Positions 25,957-34,258 of a stretch of 64,000 nt of DNA are shown in pieces. The DNA is from Streptomyces sp. NBC_00582. Its GTDB lineage: Bacteria; Actinomycetota; Actinomycetes; Streptomycetales; Streptomycetaceae. The notes beneath the pieces are model-generated. The model was not told the DNA's origin and searched no databases. It saw only the letters and a program-made list of their open reading frames with translations. Position numbers and translations under genes: made by a program. The DNA lies in contig NZ_CP107772.1 in NCBI RefSeq assembly GCF_036345155.1, forward strand, positions 558,001 through 622,000, given 5' to 3'. Numbering within the stretch: the stretch's first letter is position 1; every line of letters starts with the position of its first letter.

Positions 25957-27672
25957 TTATTTCCGCGGTTCGCCGGCGCCGACGCGACATTGCCGCGGTT
26001 CTGCGCTGATCCGGATGCGCACGGCCTGCTTGTCCGGCTTTCCTATTGGCGTCAACGGGATTGTGTCGAGCACCTCGACCTGTTCGGGCACCTTGTAATG
26101 CGCGACGCCATGTGCGGTAAATGCCTCGCGAACGTCTTCCAGGGTGGGGAGCGGTTGTCCTTCGGCGGGTACCAGAACGAGGCAGGTCCTTTCCCCGAAG
26201 CGGGCGTCCGGAAGCGCAACGGCCACGGCGTCGCCAACGGTGAGCAGGGCACGCGCCAGGCTTTCCACCTCCTCGGCGGAAATCTTCTCACCGCCGCGGT
26301 TGATCAGGTCCTTGTTGCGTCCCTCGACGACAAGGTTGCCGCTCGGATGCATTCGTACCAGATCACCGGTGCGGTACCAGCCGTCCGGAGTGAATCTCCG
26401 CAGGTTGTGCTCCGGTGACCGGTAATAGCCGCGCGGGGTGTACGGGCCGCGGGTGAGCAACTCGCCGGTGGCACCAGGCGGCACCGGGATACCGTCGTCA
26501 TCGACGATCAGTAGTTCATCGCCCGGGCTGATGGGGCGTCCCTGGGTGGCGAAGACCACCTCGTCGTCATCGTCCAGCCGGGTGCAGTTGAGGAGGCCTT
26601 CCGCCATTCCGAACACCTGTTGCAGACGGCAGCCCAGGGTGTCCTGGATGCGCCGGGCAAGCACGGGGTCCAGAGGTGACCCCCCGACCTGCACGACCTC
26701 CAGACTGCTGAGATCGGGCTGGACGACCTCGGCCGTCTCCACCCAGCGCCGTGCGATGGCGGGCACGAGCGAGGTCACCGTCGGCGAGTGGCGCGCGATC
26801 GCGGCGAACGCGGCACCGGGCTCGGGAGAGGGGAGCAGTACCACGCGCCCGCCGGCGGCCAGCGTGCCGAGGATGCCGGGGCCTCCGAGCGGGAAGTTGT
26901 GTGCCGCGGGCAGGGTCACCAGATACGTCGTCTCCGGCCCTACCTGGATGATCTCGCCCATGCGGCGCGCCGCGTACTCGTAGTCGTTGTGCGTCCTTGC
27001 GATCATCTTGGGCTGTCCCGTGGTGCCACCGGACAGCACGAACAACGCGGTGTCCCCGGCCGCCGGGGCGATGCGGTCCAGCCGCTTGCGGCGGGCCGGG
27101 CCGTCCCCGGTGACGCGGAGCATGTGCCGCAGGTCCAGATGGCCGGGGCGCACGTCCTCGCCGACCACCGCGACAGGGCACGGGCGGCCGAGTTGCTCGC
27201 TCAGCCGAGCGGCCATGGCCTGATGGTCGAAACCACGCCAGCGGTCCGGAACCACGACCATGCGCGCCTCGGCGTGGCGGGCCAGGTAGTACAGCTCGTG
27301 TTCCCGGTGCGGCACCAGTGCCAGCACGGGAGCGATACCGGTGCGGGCGCAGGCCAGCACCAGGGCGACGAACTCCCAGCAGTTGGGCAGTTGGACGAGG
27401 ACACGGTCACCGCGGTCCAGCCCGTGCGCGAGCAGCGCCTCAGCCAAGGCGTCCGTGTGCTCGGCCAGTGCGTGGTAGGTGATCCGGCGGTCGCCGTCCA
27501 CGAGCGCCGTGCGGTCCCCGTGCTCCTCGGCACGAGGCCACATCCAGGACCCGAGCAGTTGGTCCCGCCAGTAGCCGGCTGCCCGGTAGCGCTCGGCGAA
27601 GTCCGCGGGCCACGGCGGAAAACCGATGTCACGCGCCGAGGACTCTTCTACTGACAACGCCCGCGTCATCAT
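25957..27672 (-). CDS. Aryl-AMP ligase (2,3-dihydroxybenzoate/salicylate-AMP ligase family)
   Basis: 571 residues of the ANL superfamily. Motifs: LFVLSGGTTGQPKMIARTHN (A3), TLPAAHNFPLGGPGILGTL (the HNFPL aryl-acid signature of EntE/DhbE/MbtA), QQVFGMAEGLLNCTR (A5), GWYRTGDLVRMHPSGNLVVE with GRNKDLINRGGEKIS (A7-A8) and PLTPIGKPDKQAV with the A10 lysine. The family activates aryl carboxylates as acyl-AMP and transfers them to an aryl carrier protein or CoA. ATG 27672 overlaps the PKS stop (ATGATG). Inferred role: activation of the released resorcylic acid, or loading an aryl unit; no aryl carrier protein is seen in this cluster. Confidence 0.92.
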   Translation of the reverse strand: MMTRALSVEESSARDIGFPPWPADFAERYRAAGYWRDQLLGSWMWPRAEEHGDRTALVDGDRRITYHALAEHTDALAEALLAHGLDRGDRVLVQLPNCWEFVALVLACARTGIAPVLALVPHREHELYYLARHAEARMVVVPDRWRGFDHQAMAARLSEQLGRPCPVAVVGEDVRPGHLDLRHMLRVTGDGPARRKRLDRIAPAAGDTALFVLSGGTTGQPKMIARTHNDYEYAARRMGEIIQVGPETTYLVTLPAAHNFPLGGPGILGTLAAGGRVVLLPSPEPGAAFAAIARHSPTVTSLVPAIARRWVETAEVVQPDLSSLEVVQVGGSPLDPVLARRIQDTLGCRLQQVFGMAEGLLNCTRLDDDDEVVFATQGRPISPGDELLIVDDDGIPVPPGATGELLTRGPYTPRGYYRSPEHNLRRFTPDGWYRTGDLVRMHPSGNLVVEGRNKDLINRGGEKISAEEVESLARALLTVGDAVAVALPDARFGERTCLVLVPAEGQPLPTLEDVREAFTAHGVAHYKVPEQVEVLDTIPLTPIGKPDKQAVRIRISAEPRQCRVGAGEPRK

Positions 27673-30600
27673 GCTGCACCACTCGATACCAGCAGGCCGG
27701 CCGGCTCGGCCGCACCACGATCGGTGGAGAGCTCTTCGGCGAGGTAGTGGCTCAGTGCCTCGACCGTCGGATGGTTCCACAGCAGGCTGGCCGGCAGACG
27801 GACCGAAAGCAGCTTTTCAAGCCTGCGCCGGATGCCGAGTGTCATCACGGAGTCCAGCCCCATCTCCGCCAGCGGCTTGCGCGTGTTGATGTCCTCGGTC
27901 GGCAGTTTGATCTCGTGGGACACCTGTCGGCTCACTTCGGCGACCAGGTAGGCCCGCAGCTGGTCGGCGTCGAGCTGGCTCCAGGCCATGTCGGCGCCGT
28001 CGTGTGCCGCGGGCTCGTCGTCGAGCAGTGCGCCGTCCGGCACGCCGAACCGCAGTCCGGTCAATTCGATCAGTACGCGTCCGGCCGGGTCCGCGACGGT
28101 CACGGTCACGGTGTCCGGCACATCGGGCGACTCCAGCCGGACATGGATCACCACCGTGTCCTCGGGATCCCCCGACACCGTCATCCGGCCGACTTCCGCC
28201 GGCATGCGCAGGGTGGGGGGACCGGGGAAGACCGCGGTGGGCAGGGAGAGGGCCGCGTCCAGCACCGACGCCCACGTTGTCGGCTGTGGCATGCCGCAGG
28301 ACACCACAGCCAGCAGTTCGGCGTCGGCTGCACGCCACAGCTCCTCGACACGCCAGGGGAAGCCCATCGCCGGAACCTCCAGCGTCGCAAGCAGCGAGAA
28401 AACGTGGTCGTCCGGCAGCCGCTCGGTGATCCGGTCGCGCAACATCTTGATGTCCAGCGCCGGGACCGGGGCGCCCTGCCCGGCTTCGGCGGTCGTGTGC
28501 GTCAGCCACGACTCCTCGTCGACGGCCCCGTCCGTCAGCCGCGATGCCAGGCGCAGGACGTTGTCCTGGTGGGTGACCCGGAGCTCGCGCGGCGCGGCCA
28601 GCGAGATGGGAACCCGCAGGACCATATCCGTGAGCGATGACGTCCCCTCGTTGGCCACAGCCGCGTGGAAGGTGTTCAGCAGGACTGCGGCCGGGACGAT
28701 CTCCACGCCGTGCACGGGGTGATTGCCAGGGTAGGGACGGCAGTCGTAGTCGAGGTATGTCTGCCACAGCCGCAGCAGGCTCGTTCCGGTGACCGCGGTC
28801 AGGCCACCGAGCAGGGCGTGACTGTCCAGGTCGTGCTGGAGCGCCTGGCTGGTTCCGGCGCGGGGCCCTTCGTGCCAGAACCGGCGGTGCTGCCACGCTG
28901 TCGTGGGCAGGTCGGCAAGCTCGCCATCGGGGAACATCACAGAAAAATCAACGTGGACGCCGTGACAGTGCAGTGCGCCGAGGTTCGCCAGCAGTGTGTC
29001 GTGGTCGGGCGTGCCGCGGCGGAGGGTGCCGGTCGCGAAGCCGTCCGACACACCCCCCTCGGCGAGGATGTCCCAGATCGAATGGGTGACGATCGGATGG
29101 CTGGAAATCTCGAGGAATGCCCGGTGCCCGTCCTGGATCGCCGCTGAGACAGCCTCCGCGAAGCGCACTGGAACCTGCAGTTGGACCGCCCAGTATTGGG
29201 CCGGGCGGTCCACGCGGGCCCTCGGATCGTTCCCAGCCGTGCGGTAGAACGGGAGAACGGGGTCAGTGTGTGCGACACTCTCCGCCGCCAGGGCCATGTC
29301 AGCGACGAGTGGTTCCATCTGCGGTGAGTGGAAGGCCACGTCCGACGAGACCTGGCGAACCGCGATGCCGTCACCCTGCCACGCCTCGGCCACCTTGCCG
29401 ACGGCGTCGGGCTCGCCGGAGAGCACCGACCACCGCGGCGCCGCGGAGATGGCCGGCACGACGTCGTTGCGTCCGGCCAGCCGCTCAGCGGCCTCGTCGA
29501 ACGGCAGGTTGACCATGACCATCGCGCCCATGCCCGCGATGCGGCGAAGCAGCTGGGAACGACGGCAGACCAGCCGGGCGCCGTCCACCAGGCTCAGTGC
29601 TCCCGCAGTGACGGCAGCGGCAATCTCGCCCACGGAATGGCCGATCACCGCTGCCGGCTCGACCCCGTAGCGCCGCCACGCCGCGACCAGTCCGACCTGA
29701 ACAGCGAAGATGGCGGGTTGGATCACATCGACGGCTTCCAGCACGTCGAACTCCGTCAGGATCTGACGCGGGGTGAAGCCGATCTCCGCACGGAACACCT
29801 CGGCTATCTCGTCCAGCACCTGTGCGAACACCGGCTCGGCCGCCAGCAGCTCACGGCCCATGCCGACCCACTGCGATCCATGCCCGGAGAACACGAACAC
29901 CGGCTGGCTCTGCGGCGGAGTCAGCGGACTCCCGAATGAGGTTCCGACCGGCTCCTGACCGGCGCTGACGGCCCGTAGCCGCTGGACCAGCTCCGCTTGG
30001 TCGGCGGCGACGACCGACGCTCGCTGCGCCAGGTGGGTCCGGCGAGCGCTCAGGGTGTGCCCGACCGCGTTCAGCGGCGGTGGCTCCGGGCTCTCCAGCC
30101 AGTCGGCCAGCCGCGCCGCGTTGGCGCGCAGGCCCGCGTCGCTCGCCCCGGACAGCGGAAACACCCTCGGTGCGCGCTGCGGGCTGTCGGACGGTACGCC
30201 GCGCTGGGGTTTCTCCGTGGGGAGGGGCGCCTGTTCGAGAATGACGTGCGCCAAAGTGCCGCCGTACCCGTATCCGGACACTCCGGCCCGCCGGGGATGG
30301 TCCGTGACCGGCCATGGTGCGGTCTCGGTGACCACCTGCAGGCCCGAGGTGTCCCAGGGGACCAGGGGGGTGGGCGTGGCACAGTTGATGCTCGCCGGGA
30401 TCGTGGCGTGGCGTAGGGCGAGCGCCGCCTTGATGATTCCGGCGACGCCTGCGGCACCCTCCAGATGGCCGATGTTCGACTTCCCCGAACCGATCAGGCA
30501 GGGTGAGCCGGGCTCCCGTCCAGCGCCGAGCACGGTGGCGAGCGCCCGTGCCTCGATCGGATCACCCACCGGTGTCCCGGTGCCGTGTGCCTCGACGTAG

Positions 30601-31544
30601 TCGATCGTGCCGGGGTGCACCCCCGCCGCGCGGCAGGCGCTGCGCAGCAGATGGACTTGGGCCTGCTCGCTGGGCGCCATGATGCCGTTGGTGCGGCCGT
30701 CCTGGTGCACGGCGGACCCCCGGACGACGGCGTGGATGTGATCACCGTCCCGTTGTGCGTCCGACAGCCTCTTGAGCACGACGACAGCCGCACCCTCACC
30801 ACGGCCGTAGCCATCCGCAGAGGCGTCGAACGACTTACATCGGCCGTCGCTGGACAGTGCTCCGGCGGCGTCGAGCATGACAGTCAGTCCTGGCCCGATG
30901 ATCAGGTTGACTCCGCCGACGATCGCGAGCGACGACACGCCGGCGGCCAGCTCCCGACAGGCCAGCTGCACGGCGACAAGCGAAGCCGAGCAGGCGGTGT
31001 CGACAGTGAGGCTTGCCCCCCGCAGGTCCAGCGAGTAGGAGATCCGGTTGGCCAGCCCGCACATCTGGGTGCAGATGCCTGTCCACGCCTCGATGCCGGG
31101 GAGATCCTCCAGCAGCCTGCGCTCGTAGTCGTCGGAGACAGCGCCGATGTACACGCCGGTGTCGGTTCCGGCCAAGCTGGTCGCGGGGATTCCGGCGTGC
31201 TCGAGAGCCTGCCAGGTGACCTCCAGGAGCAGACGTTGCTGCGGGTCCATCAGCTCGGCCTCACGCGGTACCACACCGAAGAACTCGGCGTCGAACCCGG
31301 CTACGTCGTCAAGGAACGCGCCATGGCGGACGGTTCGGTTCATCACGACGGCGTTGCGCGGGTCCGCGGCGTACTCCGCCCATCGTTGATCCGGCATCCG
31401 CGAGACGACGTCCGTGCCGCTGAGCAGCAGGTCCCAGTAATCACCCGGTGATTCGACGCCGCCTGGAAACCGACAGCTCATGCCGACGATCGCCACCGGC
31501 TCCGGCCAGGGTTCCTGATCATTCACTGTGCTGCTCACCTTCAT
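27669..31544 (-). CDS. Iterative type I PKS, orsellinic acid synthase architecture (KS-AT-DH/TH-ACP)
   Basis: 1291 residues, about the length of bacterial orsellinate synthases such as AviM and CalO5. KS ~14-440 has DTACSAS with Cys185 and His320/His360 (EAHGTGT, NIGHLEG). AT ~548-850 has GHSVGEIAAA with Ser637 and AFHS at 737-740, consistent with malonyl-CoA. A double-hotdog region ~905-1190 keeps HPVHGVEIVP (His942), the dehydratase/thiohydrolase motif of 6-MSAS-type enzymes. There is no ketoreductase. ACP at ~1200-1275 has MGLDSVMTLG. Absence of KR predicts a non-reduced tetraketide, orsellinic acid, rather than 6-methylsalicylate. ATG 31544 has a weak RBS; GTG 31526 with AAGGTGAG upstream is an alternative start. 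Confidence 0.93.
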   Translation of the reverse strand: MKVSSTVNDQEPWPEPVAIVGMSCRFPGGVESPGDYWDLLLSGTDVVSRMPDQRWAEYAADPRNAVVMNRTVRHGAFLDDVAGFDAEFFGVVPREAELMDPQQRLLLEVTWQALEHAGIPATSLAGTDTGVYIGAVSDDYERRLLEDLPGIEAWTGICTQMCGLANRISYSLDLRGASLTVDTACSASLVAVQLACRELAAGVSSLAIVGGVNLIIGPGLTVMLDAAGALSSDGRCKSFDASADGYGRGEGAAVVVLKRLSDAQRDGDHIHAVVRGSAVHQDGRTNGIMAPSEQAQVHLLRSACRAAGVHPGTIDYVEAHGTGTPVGDPIEARALATVLGAGREPGSPCLIGSGKSNIGHLEGAAGVAGIIKAALALRHATIPASINCATPTPLVPWDTSGLQVVTETAPWPVTDHPRRAGVSGYGYGGTLAHVILEQAPLPTEKPQRGVPSDSPQRAPRVFPLSGASDAGLRANAARLADWLESPEPPPLNAVGHTLSARRTHLAQRASVVAADQAELVQRLRAVSAGQEPVGTSFGSPLTPPQSQPVFVFSGHGSQWVGMGRELLAAEPVFAQVLDEIAEVFRAEIGFTPRQILTEFDVLEAVDVIQPAIFAVQVGLVAAWRRYGVEPAAVIGHSVGEIAAAVTAGALSLVDGARLVCRRSQLLRRIAGMGAMVMVNLPFDEAAERLAGRNDVVPAISAAPRWSVLSGEPDAVGKVAEAWQGDGIAVRQVSSDVAFHSPQMEPLVADMALAAESVAHTDPVLPFYRTAGNDPRARVDRPAQYWAVQLQVPVRFAEAVSAAIQDGHRAFLEISSHPIVTHSIWDILAEGGVSDGFATGTLRRGTPDHDTLLANLGALHCHGVHVDFSVMFPDGELADLPTTAWQHRRFWHEGPRAGTSQALQHDLDSHALLGGLTAVTGTSLLRLWQTYLDYDCRPYPGNHPVHGVEIVPAAVLLNTFHAAVANEGTSSLTDMVLRVPISLAAPRELRVTHQDNVLRLASRLTDGAVDEESWLTHTTAEAGQGAPVPALDIKMLRDRITERLPDDHVFSLLATLEVPAMGFPWRVEELWRAADAELLAVVSCGMPQPTTWASVLDAALSLPTAVFPGPPTLRMPAEVGRMTVSGDPEDTVVIHVRLESPDVPDTVTVTVADPAGRVLIELTGLRFGVPDGALLDDEPAAHDGADMAWSQLDADQLRAYLVAEVSRQVSHEIKLPTEDINTRKPLAEMGLDSVMTLGIRRRLEKLLSVRLPASLLWNHPTVEALSHYLAEELSTDRGAAEPAGLLVSSGAA

Positions 31545-31564
31545 GTGGCCTGCCCTTTGTCCAA

Positions 31565-31581
31565 CCGGAACATCGTTCCGG
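31565..31581. promoter_or_regulatory. Short perfect palindrome upstream of the PKS
   Basis: CCGGAAC (31565-31571), ATC, GTTCCGG (31575-31581): 7-base perfect arms ending 21 bases from the PKS ATG. Either a small leader hairpin or a dyad operator. Confidence 0.4.
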
Positions 31582-31656
31582 TCCCACTGCCTTCACTTGG
31601 TTGCGCGGAGGTCGGCCCCTCGGGCGGGGCTGCCCCGCGAGTCGGGTCAGATCCAC

Positions 31657-31701
31657 ACGGCCGGTCGGCAACCGCCACCCGGGCGGTTGCAGACCGGCCG
31701 T
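31657..31701. promoter_or_regulatory. 45-bp near-perfect palindrome in the divergent PKS / CoA-transferase promoter
   Basis: Arms of 20 bases (31657-31676 and 31682-31701) pair with one mismatch (G31667 opposite A31691) around a 5-base spacer ACCCG. The inner 9 bases, GCAACCGCC/GGCGGTTGC, are perfect. It lies 113 bases upstream of the PKS start and about 410 upstream of the CoA transferase. It could be a large operator or a cruciform/attenuator in the PKS leader. Apart from this, 31545-32111 holds no gene. Confidence 0.6.
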
Positions 31702-32111
31702 CGACGCATCTCATCGCGGCCCGTCCACCAGCGTTCGTTGCTCTCCGAGACCGTCCGCGATCGCATACCATTCGGGATATCGCCGGTGCGGCAAGTCCCC
31801 GGTAGCCCGCGCTCCTGGAATTGCATAGGGGCACCGGTCCGGCCGGCTTTCGCCGCAGCCGTAATCCTTCGTTAATCAAGGGCATGCCTCACCCCTTTCA
31901 TTCCCTCCGCACTCGCCCGACGCTGCCGGAACCCGAGGTGCCATTTTTCTCACTATGCGATGAGAAGGCTCCAAAAGGTCCGCTGGGCATTGGATCGTGG
32001 GGAAGTCACTAGAGTCCGCACCTGCGGATTGTGGCCCGGCAACCGCGCCAGAACCATTGACGTGAATTCGACCGGCCGCGGCTGTGCCGCGACGTCAAGG
32101 TGTGAGGAACA

Positions 32112-34025
32112 TTGAACATCTCTCCGGATGGGCACTTGTCTCATGGAGTCGCGCCGCTGGCCGGAATCGAGGTGGTGACGGCAGGCGCTGCCCGCACTTC
32201 GCTGCGCCGGACCAGCACGGTCGTCCTGGACCATCTGCGGCTGCTGGGTGCGACGGTCAGGGAGGGCGGTACGCCCGTCGGCGGGCACGGCGACGACGAA
32301 TGGCGGCTGGAACTCCTCGGCGGCGGCGTGGCGGTGGAGTGCGTGGTCACCGGCTGGGGTGATCTGGACAAGGGACCCTTCGACGAGTCTCTTGCTCAGG
32401 CGGCATGCGGTGTCATGGCGGTGCACGGCCGTGCCACGGGTGGTCCCCGCCGGCTCGGAGTCGACTACGCCTCCGTGTTCGCCGGGGTACTCGCCGTGCA
32501 GTCGATCCTGGCCTGCGCGCTTGGCCAGCTCCGCGGAGTCCCGGTGCGCCGCGTCAAGCTGGACGTGGCACGAGCAGCGGCGTTCGCGCTGCTCCAGTAT
32601 GTGGCGCACGCCACGGCGGACGAGGAACCGGACATCATCCGCGCTGAGGAGATGACCGAACACGATCGCCCGCCCTTCAGCTCTTCCGACGGGGTCTGGT
32701 TCGAACTGGAAGCCCTGGACATGGGACCCTGGCGGGACTTCTGGGCCCTGCTCGGCGCCTCACCCCGTGCGGCACAGCGCAGTTGGCGACCGTTCATGAT
32801 GCGCTACGGACGCGCCACCTCTCCCTTGGAGCCTGAGTTGCTCCACACCACCCGCAAAGCCACGTTCGAGCAGATCGTGGAAGCGGCCGCGGCCACTCGC
32901 ATGAGCGTGTGCCGGATACGCTCGGTCGCCGAACGCCGCACGGACGCGGGGCTCTGGCCTGCTACCGGCACGTGTGCCCCGTGGGACCTCACGCCGTCGC
33001 CGGGACGATGGACCGCTGGTACGGCCGATCCTGGTTCTACGTTGCCACTGGCCGGGGTGCGGGTGATCGAGTCCGCCCGGCGGATGCAGGGGCCGCTGGC
33101 CACCCGCTTTCTCGCGTTGTTCGGTGCGGACGTCACCCGGATCGAACCACCGGGCGGCGAGCCGGCGCGAGGCACGCCTCCGCTCGCTCGAGGCCTCGCG
33201 GCCGCGTTCGCGTCGGCCAACCACGGCAAGGAAGCTGTCGAGATCAACCTCAAGACGGCGGACGGACGCACGCGGGCCCTCGACCTTGTCCGCGACGCCG
33301 ACGTCTTCCTGCACAACTGGGCTCCCAGGAACGCCTCAAAGCTGCGGCTGGACGCGGACGACCTGCATGAGGTCAACCCCGGCCTGGTCTATGCCTACGC
33401 CTCGGGGTGGGGCGACGCCCTGGGCGAGGATCCTCCGCTCGGCACGGACTTCCAGGTCCAGGCGTACTCCGGTCTGGCAGAGCGGGTCAGCGCGGGCGAG
33501 CAGGGGCCGCCCCGCCCCACTTTGGTGATCATCACTGATGTGCTGGGCGGCGCCGTGTCAGCCGAAGGCATGCTGGCCGGACTGATGGCCAGGCAGCGCT
33601 TCGGCACGGGGAGCCGGGTGGAGAGCTCGCTGTTCTCCGCGGCGACGACACTCCTCGCCGAGGATCTGAAGGCGGCACCGCCCGGCACCGCCCCCGTAAT
33701 CGAGCTGGACCAGGTCTTCCGGACCGCGGACGGCCACATTGCCGTCTGCGCGAGGACCACTGAGCATCTTGACCGGCTCGCGGCCCGTGCCGATGCGACC
33801 TCCGGTACTCCGGAGGAGATCGCGGAACGTCTCGTGAAGCTCCTGGCCGACCGGCCCAGCGACGCGTGGGAGAAAGAGTTCCGAACGCTGGGCATCCCCG
33901 CGGTCACCGTTCTGGAAGACCTGTCCATGCTGCCCCGCATGGATCACTTCTCCTCGATGTTCGACTACGAGGGGTGTTTCATCGCCATGGCCCCGTGGCG
34001 GTTCCAGAAAGGAGCGAGCCGATGA
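32112..34025 (+). CDS. CaiB/BaiF family III CoA transferase, double-length
   Basis: 637 residues. The C-terminal half (~315-637) is a recognisable family III CoA transferase: LPLAGVRVIESARRMQGPLATRFLALFGADVTRIEPP, EAVEINLKTADGRTRALDLV, ADVFLHNWAPRNASKLRLD and VIITDVLGGAVSAEGMLAGL, where the Asp is the expected CoA-thioester nucleophile. The N-terminal half (~15-300) starts like the same fold (PLAGIEVVTAGAARTSLRRT) but keeps few motifs, so the protein looks like a fused dimer with one degenerate half. A TTG start at 32112 after GAGGAAC is assumed. Likely moves CoA between carboxylates, perhaps to or from the aryl acid. Confidence 0.88.
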   Translation: MNISPDGHLSHGVAPLAGIEVVTAGAARTSLRRTSTVVLDHLRLLGATVREGGTPVGGHGDDEWRLELLGGGVAVECVVTGWGDLDKGPFDESLAQAACGVMAVHGRATGGPRRLGVDYASVFAGVLAVQSILACALGQLRGVPVRRVKLDVARAAAFALLQYVAHATADEEPDIIRAEEMTEHDRPPFSSSDGVWFELEALDMGPWRDFWALLGASPRAAQRSWRPFMMRYGRATSPLEPELLHTTRKATFEQIVEAAAATRMSVCRIRSVAERRTDAGLWPATGTCAPWDLTPSPGRWTAGTADPGSTLPLAGVRVIESARRMQGPLATRFLALFGADVTRIEPPGGEPARGTPPLARGLAAAFASANHGKEAVEINLKTADGRTRALDLVRDADVFLHNWAPRNASKLRLDADDLHEVNPGLVYAYASGWGDALGEDPPLGTDFQVQAYSGLAERVSAGEQGPPRPTLVIITDVLGGAVSAEGMLAGLMARQRFGTGSRVESSLFSAATTLLAEDLKAAPPGTAPVIELDQVFRTADGHIAVCARTTEHLDRLAARADATSGTPEEIAERLVKLLADRPSDAWEKEFRTLGIPAVTVLEDLSMLPRMDHFSSMFDYEGCFIAMAPWRFQKGASR

Positions 34026-34258
34026 CCACCCGGGAAGAGGGGAGGCCGGTGACGCGGTACGGCGGCCGGCCGGCCGCCAACCCGGTGGGCTGTAGCGACT
34101 GGCGCGAGCGGTACGGAGGTGAAGGGCCGCGGGCAAAGGAGCCGGGCCCCTTCGGCGACAACGAACTCCGCACCGCGGTCGCTGAGCCACGTGTCGAGAT
34201 CAGCACCATGCCCGGTCCAGGGACACCCATCCCCCGGCTGGCGGTGCGGGTTCAGTGA
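34022..34258 (+). CDS. 78-residue protein of unknown function, translationally coupled
   Basis: ATG 34022 overlaps the CoA-transferase stop (ATGA), and its own TGA at 34256-34258 overlaps the GTG start of the glycosyltransferase (GTGA). Both junctions strongly suggest real, coupled translation. The sequence is polar and Gly/Pro/Arg-rich (RYGGRPAANPVGCSDWRERY; FGDNELRTAVAEPRVEI; GPGTPIPRLAVRVQ). It has no signal peptide, no membrane helix and one cysteine. No domain is recognised. It might be a small accessory or carrier-like factor of the pathway. Confidence 0.65.
   Translation: MTTREEGRPVTRYGGRPAANPVGCSDWRERYGGEGPRAKEPGPFGDNELRTAVAEPRVEISTMPGPGTPIPRLAVRVQ

Noticed and set aside
27669..31544. 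PKS as a 6-methylsalicylate synthase
   Set aside because: No ketoreductase domain lies between the hotdog region and the ACP, so orsellinate-type chemistry fits better.
34022..34258. Small ORF as a RiPP precursor
   Set aside because: No leader/core organisation, no radical SAM, LanB, YcaO or protease partner nearby; kept as an unknown accessory protein.
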